A stretch of DNA of 64,000 nt from positions 27,735,383 to 27,799,382 of the forward strand of contig OY743188.1 in assembly GCA_963555705.1 (NCBI GenBank), in the 5' to 3' direction. This stretch comes from Ligustrum vulgare. Taxonomy: Eukaryota; Streptophyta; Magnoliopsida; Lamiales; Oleaceae. The notes under the pieces are model-generated. The model worked only from the letters and a program-made list of their open reading frames with translations, did no database searches and was not told the DNA's origin. Below are positions 46,633-57,089 of this stretch, one piece after another (within the stretch, counting starts at the first letter, position 1; the number at the start of each line of letters is the position of its first letter). The translations under genes and the position numbers were made by a program.

Positions 46633-47238
46633 AAACGCGTTTTCCGCGTTTTGGACATTTTTTGTCGAAATACACACAAAACGCCCAAAACGATGTTTCG
46701 GACGTTTTCCGTTTTGTGTACAATTTTTTTTTTTGTTTTCCAAAATGCGTTTTCGAAAATGGTAAAGAGAACACGTTTTTAGCGTTTTCGAAAATAAAAA
46801 CAGAAAACGACCTCAAAACAGCAAAGAGAACATGGACTTAACTTTTTCATGGAATCCGTTTTCATGTTGAGCATGACATGATGTCTTTTTCAATGTTTTT
46901 AGGGAATTTTTTTCCCACCAAGTTGGTGGAAATTGGTTTTCCACCGTCACTTCCCTTCTTTTTTTATTTCATTTTTTTTTTTTTTTGTTGGTTGGGACAA
47001 TGTTTGTACAGACAAACAATTTACAAAACAAAAAAAATTAACTAAAATAACTCAACTTAACCAAATTTTTCATGGAAAACAATTTCAATCAAACAATAAA
47101 ACTAGAAAAATCCTTCACTTTTTTCACCTAAAAAATTAATCTAATCAAACACATTAAATTTTCAATTTCCAGGAATTTAATTTCCTGAAATTCTTTTTTT
47201 TTTTCCACCTAAATTCAACCTTTACAATCAAACAGACC
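45898..47238. mobile_element. Tourist-like element hosting a second insertion
   Basis: Ends GGTATGTTTGAT and (inverted) GGTCTGTTTGAT with TAA on both sides (45895-45897, 47239-47241) fit PIF/Harbinger-type MITEs. Without the nested 45969-46837 element it is about 470 bp. Confidence 0.8.
45969..46837. mobile_element. PIF/Harbinger-type element, 869 bp
   Basis: Starts GGTGGCGTTCTGTTTG and ends AAAGAGAACATGGAC, flanked by TTA (45966-45968, 46838-46840). Ends and subterminal GTTTTCGAAAATG motifs match the 28082-30645 element in the opposite orientation. Inside, three ~65-bp repeats of GGCTTAGTTCCAAG-type sequence are separated by A-runs (46440-46630). Confidence 0.8.
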
Positions 47239-47419
47239 TAACATCAAAACTCTCATCATCAACAATACCTAAAGAGATTAAATTCCTCTTTAGGGCAGGA
47301 ATGTATCGGTTTTTTCAAGTATCAAACATTTCCATTCTTTAATTTTAAAATTGTTTTACCAATTTCTTTATTCTTACAAGAAAAATCATTTCCATATTTA
47401 CCTTCCCACCGTTTCAACA

Positions 47420-48640
47420 AAATCAGTAAAAATAATCTCTACAGGGTGACATATGGAAAGTACACACTGAGTCAAGAATACATCCTCTTTTTCAGAGGTT
47501 TAACATGTCTTGTAGACTTGTTCATTTGAAGCCGCGGCTTCTTCATAAGCTATGGCAGCTTCACCTTCAACCCTTTGCATATTTTTTAGTTCTTCTCTTC
47601 TCATAAAACAATCTTATAGTGTCCCATTTTCACACAAAAATAACATTTTTCTCCTTTAGTCTTATCCTAATTCAGATGTTTATTCTTTCCCTTTCTAGAT
47701 CTTTCAATGGTATCCTTTCTTTTGTTTGGATCTTTATTCCAATTACTATTGTAATTATTTCCTTTAGAAAAAAAATTATTTTTAACTATTAGTCTTATTC
47801 CACTGTTACAGTATTTTGACTAAATTTTAAGTTATAATTCTTTATTTCTTAACGTAGAAATAATTGTATCAACGGTGTCAGAATATCTTGCATGTTTAAG
47901 GTCATTTTTCACATTTTTATATTTATCAAATAAAATACTAAGTAAGGCTATAGAACGTTGATCTTTAGAGTTAGTTTCATTTCTATTTGTGAGATCAAGA
48001 GTCAACTCAATGAATCTTTCTAGGTTTATCTCAAGGTCAAATTTAAAACTGAGAAATTGATTCTAGAGATAAAATTTATTAGGGAGATTATTGGTTTTAT
48101 ATAGGGAAATAAGTTTATCCCATATATCAGATGCATTTTCAGTAGTACCCACTTCACTAATAACACTATTAGATAAATGCAGAAATAAAGTACTCCATGG
48201 AATTTTAGCCCCTGTTTGATATTGTTTTTAAAACGTTTATTTGAAATGAATAGTTATTTTTAGGAGAATGTGTGGTTAAAAAGTAAAGAATCTTTTTGGA
48301 TTTATGTATAATAATATTTTATTGATAAATGTGTAATTGAGAAGGAGAGAGAAAAATGTGTTAAAAATTAAATAGGCCAAACAAGGGCTAGGCTTCTTCT
48401 ATATCACAAGCCAAGATTTATCCAAGGCCTTTGTGTATCTTTGTTGTGAAATAAGGGCTTTCATTATTTTACTCCAGAGATTAAAATTCCATCCTGTTCC
48501 ATATTTCAATATCAGATTTAGCATTTCCCATAATAGCTACCCCTTTTGAAAAATCTGAAAAAATATTTGATAGAAAACCAGTTCTTCGAAAGATTTGATA
48601 TGACATTATGATCAAGGACCCAGTAGTTGTGAAAAATAGA
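47420..48640 (-). pseudogene. Copia gag, zinc knuckle and start of protease
   Basis: Gag begins near 48530 (SDIEIWNRMEF, the diverged form of the family's 'FDG.N(F/Y)..W' start) and is interrupted by a 181-bp MITE. The zinc knuckle on the minus strand near 47600-47650 reads CYFCVKMGHYKIV, where the last Cys of C-x2-C-x4-H-x4-C is Val. The protease active-site region at 47426-47479 reads ILDSVCTFHMSPCRDYFY, with D-S-G changed to D-S-V. Stops and frame changes are frequent. Confidence 0.8.
48208..48388. mobile_element. MITE (181 bp) in copia gag
   Basis: Ends GCCCCTGTTTGATATT and (inverted) GCCCTTGTTTGGCCTATT are TIRs. TA (or TTA/TAG) flanks the ends. The TIR style is shared with the Tourist-like elements here. 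It interrupts otherwise collinear gag. Confidence 0.7.
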
Positions 48641-49862
48641 GTAACAATTTTTCAAGACACATGCAACTGATGGTTCCTACATTCACATTGTTCTCTCCTG
48701 GATCATTTTCATACTCTCCTGGATCATTTTCATACGCAATTACACACAAGGTAGCTTGTGTGTGTATATAAATATACCACTTCAAATCCTCATTGTCTAT
48801 TACATCAACTAGTGGTATATTCATTTTTGGAATTTTGAATCTCAACTGAATTCAAATTTTAAGTATGTCAACATTGAACTAGCTCTTCGCATCTAATGTC
48901 ACTTCGAATAACAATAGATTATGTCTGGTTGCCAAGAATCTTCTAGACAACATCCATGTTGACAAAAGTTCCACCATGCGAGACAAAGAAACCTCATTAA
49001 ATCTCTCATACCTACATGCCATCAACAATATATATGGTGGGATTACACGAGATAAGCCAACACAAACATGATATCTACAAGAAGGTGTTTGAAATGATAA
49101 ACAGTGGATGTTTTCAATCATTGCTAGTTCATTACCAACAATCTCGACATTTGGAAACTATCGAGAAAATATTCTCAATGTCAATCTTGATATTTAGAAT
49201 GTCTAGAATGATGTATCAGGATTCTCTCAACACTTGCATTTATCATCTTCTTCAACTACCATTTTTTGGAAACTTTCGTCCCACCATTAATAACACATTG
49301 AATACACAAAAACTTTATATATCACTAACGCACTTGAATAAGAATGTGACATACTTTGAGAATAACAAAACACGATCATGACATTTTCTCCAATACTTTG
49401 ATAATCACAAAAACTAGTTGAACTATTTATTTAGGATGTTTCTCTCCATTTTTAAGAAAATACATAACTTAAAACAAGTTCTAAATGCAAACAAACTTTC
49501 GAAAATATTACCTTCTTTCGAAATTTGTTATTTGCTAAAACAATCACCCAATTTGTTGGTAAAGCTTTTCTCAAAATTAAATCTAGTATTTTCGTTCCTT
49601 AAAGTCTAGAGCTTGGAATGTAAAATTATAGTCCAAGTTAGACAAGTTTTTCTCAAAATTCAATTGGATATTACTTAATAGATAATACAAGATTTGAGTC
49701 CAATGAGTATTCACTAGTATTGATGTGAATTGTCAATGAAGAAAAACATGAAACATTGGGAATGAAACTATTTAGATAAATATTTTTTGTTTATAATTCA
49801 TTAAGGGTATGATAGTCAATTTACACATAAATTTAGACATTTTTTGCAAAATTATCAACAAT
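48641..49862. other. No recognised feature
   Basis: Several ORFs of 60-121 codons occur on both strands (for example 49016-49381 plus) but none shows a known domain or coding-like composition. A 20-bp direct repeat (CTCCTGGATCATTTTCATAC) occurs twice near 48695-48735. The 5' LTR of the copia element may lie here but I could not delimit it. Confidence 0.45.
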
Positions 49863-50567
49863 TAGAGGTGTCAAGACGGACGGGCCGACCAGACCCGTGA
49901 AAATCGGCCCGGATTGACCCGGGACCCGGGCCGACCCATGACCCGTGCGGGCGGTTCACGGGTCAAGAAGTTGTGAACCGCGGATTTTGCGGGTCAAACC
50001 TTCGCGGGTCGCGGTTAACCCGCTGGTCCGTAAAAAAAATAAATAAATAAACTGTTTTTATTAAATATGGTAACATTGAAAATCTCTCTTCTTCTAGAAA
50101 CTTTAATACAACTTTTAAAGTAAAATCTTATTTTTTTTCTCCCTAATAGCTAAAAAAATAATGTTTTTTGACAATAGTAATTAGAAATACATTTATCATT
50201 TAATTGTTATTTGTTTATATTTTATTTAAATTTGCAAATTTAGAAGTAATTCATATAACATAAACTATAATTTTAAATTCTATGTAAATATTTTATGGTA
50301 TAAATATGAATTTATCATTTTAATCATTTTGTATTTAGAAACTTGACAAAAAATTTGCTATAAATATGAAAAATCTATGTTTTTATTCATACCGGCTAAA
50401 TCAGAACAAATCGTGACCCGCATGGGCCAGCGGGCGGACCTGGGTTGTAGTTCAAAAATTGCGGGCTGGCCCGTAACCCACAGCGGGCGGGCCTTTTTTC
50501 AAGCGGGCCGTTACCGGGCTTTTTATTGACGGGTCGACCCGACCCGGACCACCCGGATTGACACCTT
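49863..50567. mobile_element. hAT-type non-autonomous element (705 bp)
   Basis: Ends TAGAGGTGTCAAG and ATTGACACCTT are inverted repeats. Flanks TCAACAAT and TAAACAAT agree at 7 of 8 bases. Dense GACCCG/CGGGCC subterminal arrays surround an AT-rich core, the same plan as 3514-3888. Confidence 0.7.
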
Positions 50568-51639
50568 TAAACAATATACACATTTGTTTTGATAAGAATG
50601 GAATTGGACATTTTTAAAATTTCCCCATATTAAAAGTTGGGATGAATGTGAAACTTTGATTTTTTTTTTTTTTTTTACCCTTCAATTGTAATTTTTTTAT
50701 CAATATTATCTGTATCATTCAATTTATTTTAATTAAAGTAAATTATTATTAGCTATTAATATTAATCTAAAATAAATTTAAATATTTTTTGTCAATAAAA
50801 CACCTTTGAATTCTTATTAAGACAATAATTAATCATATAAAAATTTAAATTAAGTTAAAATCTAATTAAGAATATAAATAAATAATTTCTAAAACTCTTT
50901 TGGAAAACCAAAAATTGAAACTTAAATTTTTGTTTATATTTACATAACGTTAAACATTTTTATTATAAAAATATACTCCTAAATTAATTCGATTTATCTA
51001 TGCACAATTTTTTCATATTTTTCTTGCGATTTATCATAAATATTTTTTAAATAAATTTTAGATTCGCCTAATATTTTATGATGTCAAGTTATTTCTTGTT
51101 ATATGTTACGTAATTAATTTATTAAGTTGACATTTTAAATAATTATCATATATATATATATTTCGAGAAATTCAGTGAAATTCTCAATAAAATATTTATA
51201 TTAAAAGTTACAATCAATTTAAAATTTTAATTTTTCTTTTTTTAACAATATGAGTTACATCTGCTACTTTAAAAAAAGAGCATTACTTTTAATTTTTTTT
51301 CACCACCTACGACATATTAACTTGAACCTGATTCGTTTCCATAAGGTCACCCGTGGCACTACCTTAAAGAATTCCTAAGTTAATTAGTTTTTTTCACCAG
51401 TATTCAAAAGGTCTCCAAAAGGCTCACTATGGCCAACAATCTTTACAACTCTAGGTCACTCAGGATTAACCTAGAAACAGTATGACTTCTAGAAATCAAG
51501 TTATACTTTTATGATATGCATATGATGTAATGAATTATCATGCAATAGTTAATTTACAACATAATAACGATTAATATGAAAGCATAAAAAGGACAATAAT
51601 TAAAAGTATTTTTTTGAGATTTATTAAAACATGTTAAAG
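50568..51639. other. AT-rich sequence, no recognised feature
   Basis: Very AT-rich, without ORFs or terminal repeats that I recognise. Confidence 0.5.
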
Positions 51640-52700
51640 GAATTACAAATGAGGATTTCCCCTTCGGGAAGTCCCTAAAAGACTAAATAAAACTTGGAAA
51701 AAAGAAGTACCTTCAGAATATTCACAAGGTTCCGATTTAGCTATACAACATTATTTCGATTGAGAATTTTTCTAAGGGATGGTTTTTTGGAATTATGTGA
51801 GCAAGAATACACAGGTTGTAAACTCTTACTCTTCCAAATGAAAACATTTTCCTTAAATAGATAAATTCTAGGGAGCAAAGTTCCTAAGATATCCCTAAAC
51901 GGAATCTAAAAAGTAAACCATATCCTACAAAGTCTTCACGTGTCTTCCTTTGTGTCCCGTCTTCTTTACAACTGTTTGCCCTTTTTTAACACGCGTTTCA
52001 CTGAGAAACTTCTGGTCAAAAAATTTCTTGTCCTCTTTCTGTACCATCAGCATCTTCTTTTTTAAACTAGCTTGTCTTCTTGCGTCGGCAGCATCTTCCA
52101 ATCAATTCAAGTGTTTAAATTATGTTTTGCAATTGAAGAAAAGGGCATTCCATTATCTGAATTATTGTACTGGTCTTGTTCATCATCTTCATCTCCACTA
52201 TCACTTCCTCAGTTAGAATTTTCTGGTGCCTCTTCTTTCTATGGGCACTCTTGGATCTCTTTTTCTTTGATAATTTTATTCTTTGAAAAAATCTTATCAA
52301 AGGATTTATTAATGGAATCATCTATTTTTTCTTTAATATCCTCATTTTTCTTTTGCTTAATTACAATTTTATTTTTTCGCCTCAAAGTACCTTCACTATT
52401 CTTTGTTAGTTTCTAGAACTCTTGAATTTGTGATAAGAACTTATTAATGGAAACAACATCATCTTTTGGATCTTGACTATTTTGAAGAATCTCTTTATCC
52501 TTGTCTTGACTGATTTTCTGACTTGAATTGGAGTTGGCTCCGTCTGCTTCAACTGAGTACTTTACTGAACAATCAAATTTACCACTGGGCTCCCAAATAC
52601 ATTTTTTCTGTCCTAAACTGTTTTGCTGATCTTGATTAGGAGGTGAATCAATAGTTTTCTGAGTCTATTTAACTTTTGGCAAGTTCACAGCCGTCAACGG
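51640..52700 (-). other. Probable 3' region of the caulimovirid relic
   Basis: Minus-strand sequence after the viroplasmin region encodes lysine-rich, broken frames (for example 52321-52115) and then non-coding sequence with no domain. It may hold the end of the transactivator gene and intergenic region. Plus-strand ORFs at 51950-52416 appear to be shadows. Confidence 0.45.
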
Positions 52701-52744
52701 GTTGAATACATCTTTACCAGCCACGATTAAAGCTGGAATAGCTA

Positions 52745-53317
52745 CTACTTCTTTGGCTCAGTAGTATCTTTAGGATAGTCTAGCTTAAGGCTAATAATTC
52801 CTTTTTCAAGTTTAGTAATTTTCTTTCGGAGGGTAAGTCTTTCTGAAAGAAGGTTTTGGTTGGATTCATTGATGATTTTGAAATTGTTCTGCATAAGTTC
52901 CCAATGGGTATAGAAAATACTTGTCTTTGTTAGGGGAAAAGTCAAGGGGAGGATCTGAGTAATTTTTGACTGAGGGTGAAACATAAAAAATTATTGGAAA
53001 CTTGTAAATCCTTTATAGAAAGGTTCTTTAAAATCCCTAATGCTTTCTAGGACTTCTAACCATGTATGAAAAACTCCAAGTGTCTTTCCTTTAGTTACAA
53101 TGTAGAATTTAAAATTATTTCTATTCTGATTAAAATGCTCTGATAATGAGTTCATGCAAGCAAGAAAATACCTTTGGTCTTTTGAGTTTTTGTTGAAGGA
53201 AATCCATAAATTGTCTAAAATGCATTTTTCCTCTTTTGACAATGAAACATGTGGTAATGCTTTAAATGAAATATTGCTTGAAGGGAAACAAATTAATTCT
53301 TGTGCTCCAAATATCAT
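52745..53317 (-). pseudogene. Caulimovirid viroplasmin/transactivator region
   Basis: The frame 53317-52991 contains a segment (FYIVTKGKTLGVFHTWLE, ending YKGFTSFQ) that has the pattern of the viroplasmin domain (PF01693), known from the inclusion-body/translational transactivator of some caulimovirids and from some RNases H. A stop at 52990 separates it from 52984-52745, which includes a likely coiled coil. The reading is broken; assignment is by motif and position after RNase H. Confidence 0.75.
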
Positions 53318-53439
53318 GTGTTCTTGGTAATATGATCTGTTCTAGCTAGATGAAGTCTGGAATGATGCTGTAGATGCGAATGAGTTCCCGGGGTGGAATT
53401 CCTTGTCTAGGTGGTAGTTTGGACATCTGTAAAAAAATG

Positions 53440-54960
53440 TTATGTTAATTTTAATAATCTTTATTTTCTAGCATCCTACTTAAAATGTTTGCTGCCTTAT
53501 TATCAGCTCCCTTAATGTGCTCAAATTCTATATTAATTCCGGTGTTACTTATCCTATCTATGGAGTTTAGCCATCTTCTTCTACTACTCTTGTTAGAATC
53601 TAGTGTAAGTTTATTATAAAAGGAGACAATTACAACACAATTTGTTCTAATTGTTATTTCTTTTTTAGAAATAATAAATAACTCAAAACCATCTAAGGCA
53701 TAATTATCCGCTAATAGTTCTGCATCTATACTGCTTAAGTTTCATTTTTCTTTGTAACTTCTACTATTATATCTACATATTCTTTCTGTATATTCTTGTT
53801 TGCATATTTATAGGGTTTGCAAATTAAAACTGCTCCCCATCCTAATATACTCCCATATGTTTCTATTATCAAATAATTTGTATCTAATGGCATAGCTAAT
53901 TCTGGTAATTTTTTATTTTGTTTTTAATTTCTTTAACTAATTTTATATCTTCCTGATTAAAATGCCTTTGTCTTGTGGGAGATGTTTTGGAATAAAGGGG
54001 CCCTGCTATTTTTCCTAGATTTTTTATAAATGGTCTTGCATAATTTACTAATCCTAAGAATTTTTGTATTTCTTTTAAATCTTCTAACTTGTCTGGAAAT
54101 TCTAAGGCCTTCTAAGCTATATGAGGTCGAAGTTTAATTTTTCATTCTTCTATATTTACTCCTAAAACGTCTGTATTCTTTAAATAAAACCATTTTCCTT
54201 TTACTTATAATTAATCCATGTTTGATAAATTCTGAAAATACAATTTGTACATGTCCCTATGTTCTCTCCTATTTTTGCTAAATACTAGAATATTATCTAT
54301 ATAAGTAACAACAAACTTACTATGCTTATTAAAAATACTATTCATTTTTCTTTGAAAAATATTTGGTGCTTTTTTTAATCCAAATAGCATAATTAATCAT
54401 TCAAAGTGTCCTTCTGGACAAGTAAAGTTGTCCATTTAATACTATATGGGTGCCCTTAACTTGCTAAAATCCTGATTTTAAATAAAATTTACTAAACATC
54501 TTACAATCTTGAATTTTATTTGTTAAGATTGCTTTTTCTTATATTTTATAAGCAACATTTATAGTATTGTCATTTAATCTTTTATAATTGTAAACCATTC
54601 TACTTTTTCCTCTAATTATGTCCGAGTGTTTTCTAACTGTAAAGGCTACTGATCTATGTGGGCTATCTGATTTCCTTATGACTCCTATTTTTAACAATTC
54701 TTCCATGTGCCTTTTAAAATCCTCTAAATCTAAATTAGTAGCTTCTATGTTTTTTGTGCTAATTATATATTCTGGATTTTTAATCTTTAATTCACAATTG
54801 ACCTTGTCTTTTTCTCAATATTTCAAACCATTTTCTCCTAATATTTCCATTTTTTCTAGTTTAGAAACTAAATTCTCAATTTTTTGTTCTGTAATTATGG
54901 TATTGTAAATTTTTTCTTTATCTAAAATCTCTATGGGGTCAAAATTCAATGATTCTTCTT
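53440..54960 (-). pseudogene. Caulimovirid reverse transcriptase and RNase H
   Basis: On the minus strand the RNase H C-terminal part near 53470-53560 shows EFEHIKGADNKAAN, preceded by a D-x-x-L-L-A-D-N stretch. RT lies at about 53930-54950. The active-site motif near 54290 reads Y-I-D-N in place of Y-x-D-D, so one catalytic Asp is lost. Frames change several times and stops are frequent. Caulimovirid RT/RNase H converts pregenomic RNA to DNA; this copy could not. Confidence 0.85.
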
Positions 54961-55039
54961 CTTCCAACCCTAATTCTTCTATTTCATATATGTCCTCAAA
55001 TAGTTCTTTTTTCTACAAGTTGACACTCTCTTTCTTTAT

Positions 55040-55779
55040 TATAGGGGCAATTTTTTTCTTTTATAACATTCCCACCACGCTTCTCAGTGCACTCTAAAGG
55101 AAAATGTAAAGTTGATGTAGGGCTAAAAAGTGTATGTTTCTAGAAATGTATGAAGTCTTAAGTAATTGTAACACTTCCATTGTTTTTTAATAAAAAACTT
55201 AATCCTATAATGAAATATGTTTCTTTTAATGGTCTTACCCATGTAGAATATCTTGGTAATGTATATTCTATACTTAATCCGCAATTATTTTCAAAGCTAA
55301 TTTTAATATTTGGTCTTAATAGTTCTGTATATGTAAATAGATCTCCATCCATTTGTTGGTCATCTATTGGATTCTTATATTCTACTATATACCTATTTGG
55401 AATTAGTTTTTTGTAAATTATACAATTACTACATCCTGAATATATTAATCCTAGACATTTTATAATATAATCTCCTATTCTTATTTAGCATTTTACCTTG
55501 ATACTTTTAAGTTTTTCTAAATTACATACTACTTGAACATAATTTATTTATAATTAAACATTCTAAATTTTGTTCTGATTCATCTATTGCAATTTCTTTA
55601 CCTTTATTATTGGAGTCTAAAATTTCTATCCTTCTTAGAAATAATTTTTGCATATCTTCTAAGTTTTCAATCCTTCTTCTTAGAATTCTTATTTCATATA
55701 TTTCTATTTTGTGGAGCTGTTGCCTCTTGAAATTGGTTAATACAATTGGTTCTAACAAATTCTTCAACTGATTGGAGCA
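55040..55779 (-). pseudogene. Caulimovirid protease region
   Basis: The frame 55767-55522 starts after the copia insertion, continues capsid-side sequence and has a long charged helix. A break follows. The frame 55352-55158 ends with a Y-F-I-I-G-L-S-F-L-L pattern followed by NNGSVTIT, the position and style of the aspartic-protease region upstream of RT. The catalytic Asp segment is not clearly kept. Assignment is by order more than by motif. Confidence 0.6.
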
Positions 55780-56188
55780 TGTGTTAGTTAGAAGTTTATG
55801 TCTATAAATAGAGATAGACGACTAGAAGAAAAGGGAGAGAAAACTTTGTATAAGAAAGTTGGATTGAGAAAAGTGAGAATCGATTTTAAACTTTCTAATG
55901 TTTAGAAGAAGGAGAAACAACTTCTTGTATTGTATGGTGATTCAAATCCATAGTTTTAAGTCTTCTTTGATGAATAAGATCGACTGTTCAGTTTCCTGTT
56001 TAATTCTTTTCCTGTTTCTATCTTGTTTCTATCCATAGTAATTCAATCCCCATTCAATTAGGATTCCATCCCCATTCAATCAAAGTCTATCCGCATTCAA
56101 TCCCATAAAAGTGGTTTCCTGTGCATTATTTATTATTTATTCTTTTTCTTCACTTCTTGGCAGCAGATTGTAAGGAAAAATCACAGCA
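55780..56188 (+). repeat. Left LTR of the deleted copia element
   Basis: Starts TGTGTTAGTTAGAAG or TGTTAGTTAG, ends AATCACAGCA just before the primer site. It contains a CTATAAATAGAG TATA-like box near 55801 and repeats of CATTCAATC. It aligns with 56730-57085. Confidence 0.85.
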
Positions 56189-56189
56189 G

Positions 56190-56202
56190 TGGTATTAGAG
56201 CC
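56190..56202 (+). other. Primer-binding site (tRNA-Met type)
   Basis: TGGTATTAGAGCC lies two bases after the left LTR; it differs by one base from the usual plant copia site TGGTATCAGAGCC. Confidence 0.8.
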
Positions 56203-56328
56203 ATGTTCCAATTTGCAAAGAAGAATATCAAAGGGTTGAAAGTTTTTTTTTTTTTTTTCAAATTTCTTGATAAGTTGTTGGTGCATTATTTGTGAAAGGA
56301 GCTTCCAGGCCAGAATCTTCCAATCACA

Positions 56329-56728
56329 ATGTCTTCATCAAATCTTGAAATTGAGAAGTTTGATGGGAAGAATGACTTCAACCTATGGAGAGAAAAGATG
56401 TTGGCACACCTTGGAAATCTTGGACTCGAAGAAGCTGTGAAGGAGAAGCCTGATATGGATGCTACTCTCTAGAACAAATTCGAACTTCTCAAGAAAGCAA
56501 GAAACACTATTATCCTCAGCCTTTGTGACTCAGTTCTAAGGAAGGTGATCAAGGAGAAAATACCCTATGATATGTGGAAAAAACTGGAAGATCTTTACAT
56601 GACCAAAGCCTTTCCTAACTGAATCTACTTGGAATCTACTTGAAGCAAAAGTTCTACAGCTTCAAGATGGATGATACAAAATCCATTGATGAGAATATTG
56701 ACGAGTTCACAAAGCTGGTTAGATTTGG
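56329..56728 (+). pseudogene. Copia gag fragment (UBN2-type)
   Basis: From ATG 56329: LEIEKFDGKNDFNLWREKM, then a TAG near 56470, KKLEDLYMTKAFPN, a further stop/duplication near 56620-56640, and FKMDDTKSIDENIDEFTKLV. This is the N-terminal half of a plant copia gag. It ends at the LTR junction with no zinc knuckle or pol. Confidence 0.85.
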
Positions 56729-56729
56729 A

Positions 56730-57085
56730 TAGATGACTAGAAAGAAAAAGGGAGAGAAAACTCTGTATAAGAAAGTTGTATTGAGAAAAGTGAGAATCGA
56801 TTTTCTGTACAATTTGGTAAATTTTCTGATGTTTGGAAGGAGGAACAACTTCTTGTATTGTATGGTGATTCAAATCCATAATTTTAAGTCTTCTTTGATG
56901 AATAAAATCGACTGATCTTGTTTCTATTTTGTTTCTATTCAATCCCCATTCAATCAGGATTATATCCCCATTCAATCAAGATTCTATCTACATTCAATCC
57001 CATAAAAGCGGTTTCCTATGCATTATTTATTATTTATTCTTTTTCTTCACTTCTTGGCAACAGATTGTAAGGAAAAATCACAACA
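56730..57085 (+). repeat. Right LTR of the deleted copia element (5'-truncated)
   Basis: Begins within the LTR at ATAGATGACTAGAA and ends AATCACAACA. It is collinear with the left LTR, with scattered substitutions and a small insertion near 56805. Confidence 0.85.
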
Positions 57086-57089
57086 TATT

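Larger units (their letters stand above)
41847..48640 (-). mobile_element. Decayed Ty1/copia element with nested insertions
   Basis: Minus-strand order is gag, zinc knuckle, protease, integrase, RT, RNase H, polypurine tract (AAGGTGGAAAT, 42002-41992), then an LTR starting TGTTGAACTAGCCC at 41991. This is the copia order with integrase before RT. The LTR is cut at 41846 by the hAT/CACTA nest. The body holds a Mutator-like MITE, a Tourist-like element with its own nested element, and a small MITE. The 5' LTR was not identified beyond about 48640. Confidence 0.85.
55780..57085 (+). mobile_element. Internally deleted copia element inside the caulimovirid relic
   Basis: Left LTR 55780-56188, then TGGTATTAGAGCC (56190-56202), a tRNA-Met-type primer site, then gag, then a right LTR (about 56730-57085). 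Gag passes directly into LTR sequence at GATAGA (about 56728-56733), so pol and the first ~45 bp of the right LTR are missing. The viral capsid-protease reading resumes across the insertion, so it inserted after viral integration. A clear target duplication was not found. Confidence 0.85.

Noticed and set aside
49016..49381. 121-codon plus-strand ORF as a gene
   Set aside because: No recognisable domain, start context or neighbouring exons; length is plausible by chance in AT-rich sequence.
52072..52416. 114-codon plus-strand ORF
   Set aside because: No domain; lies antisense to the lysine-rich 3' part of the viral relic and looks like a shadow.
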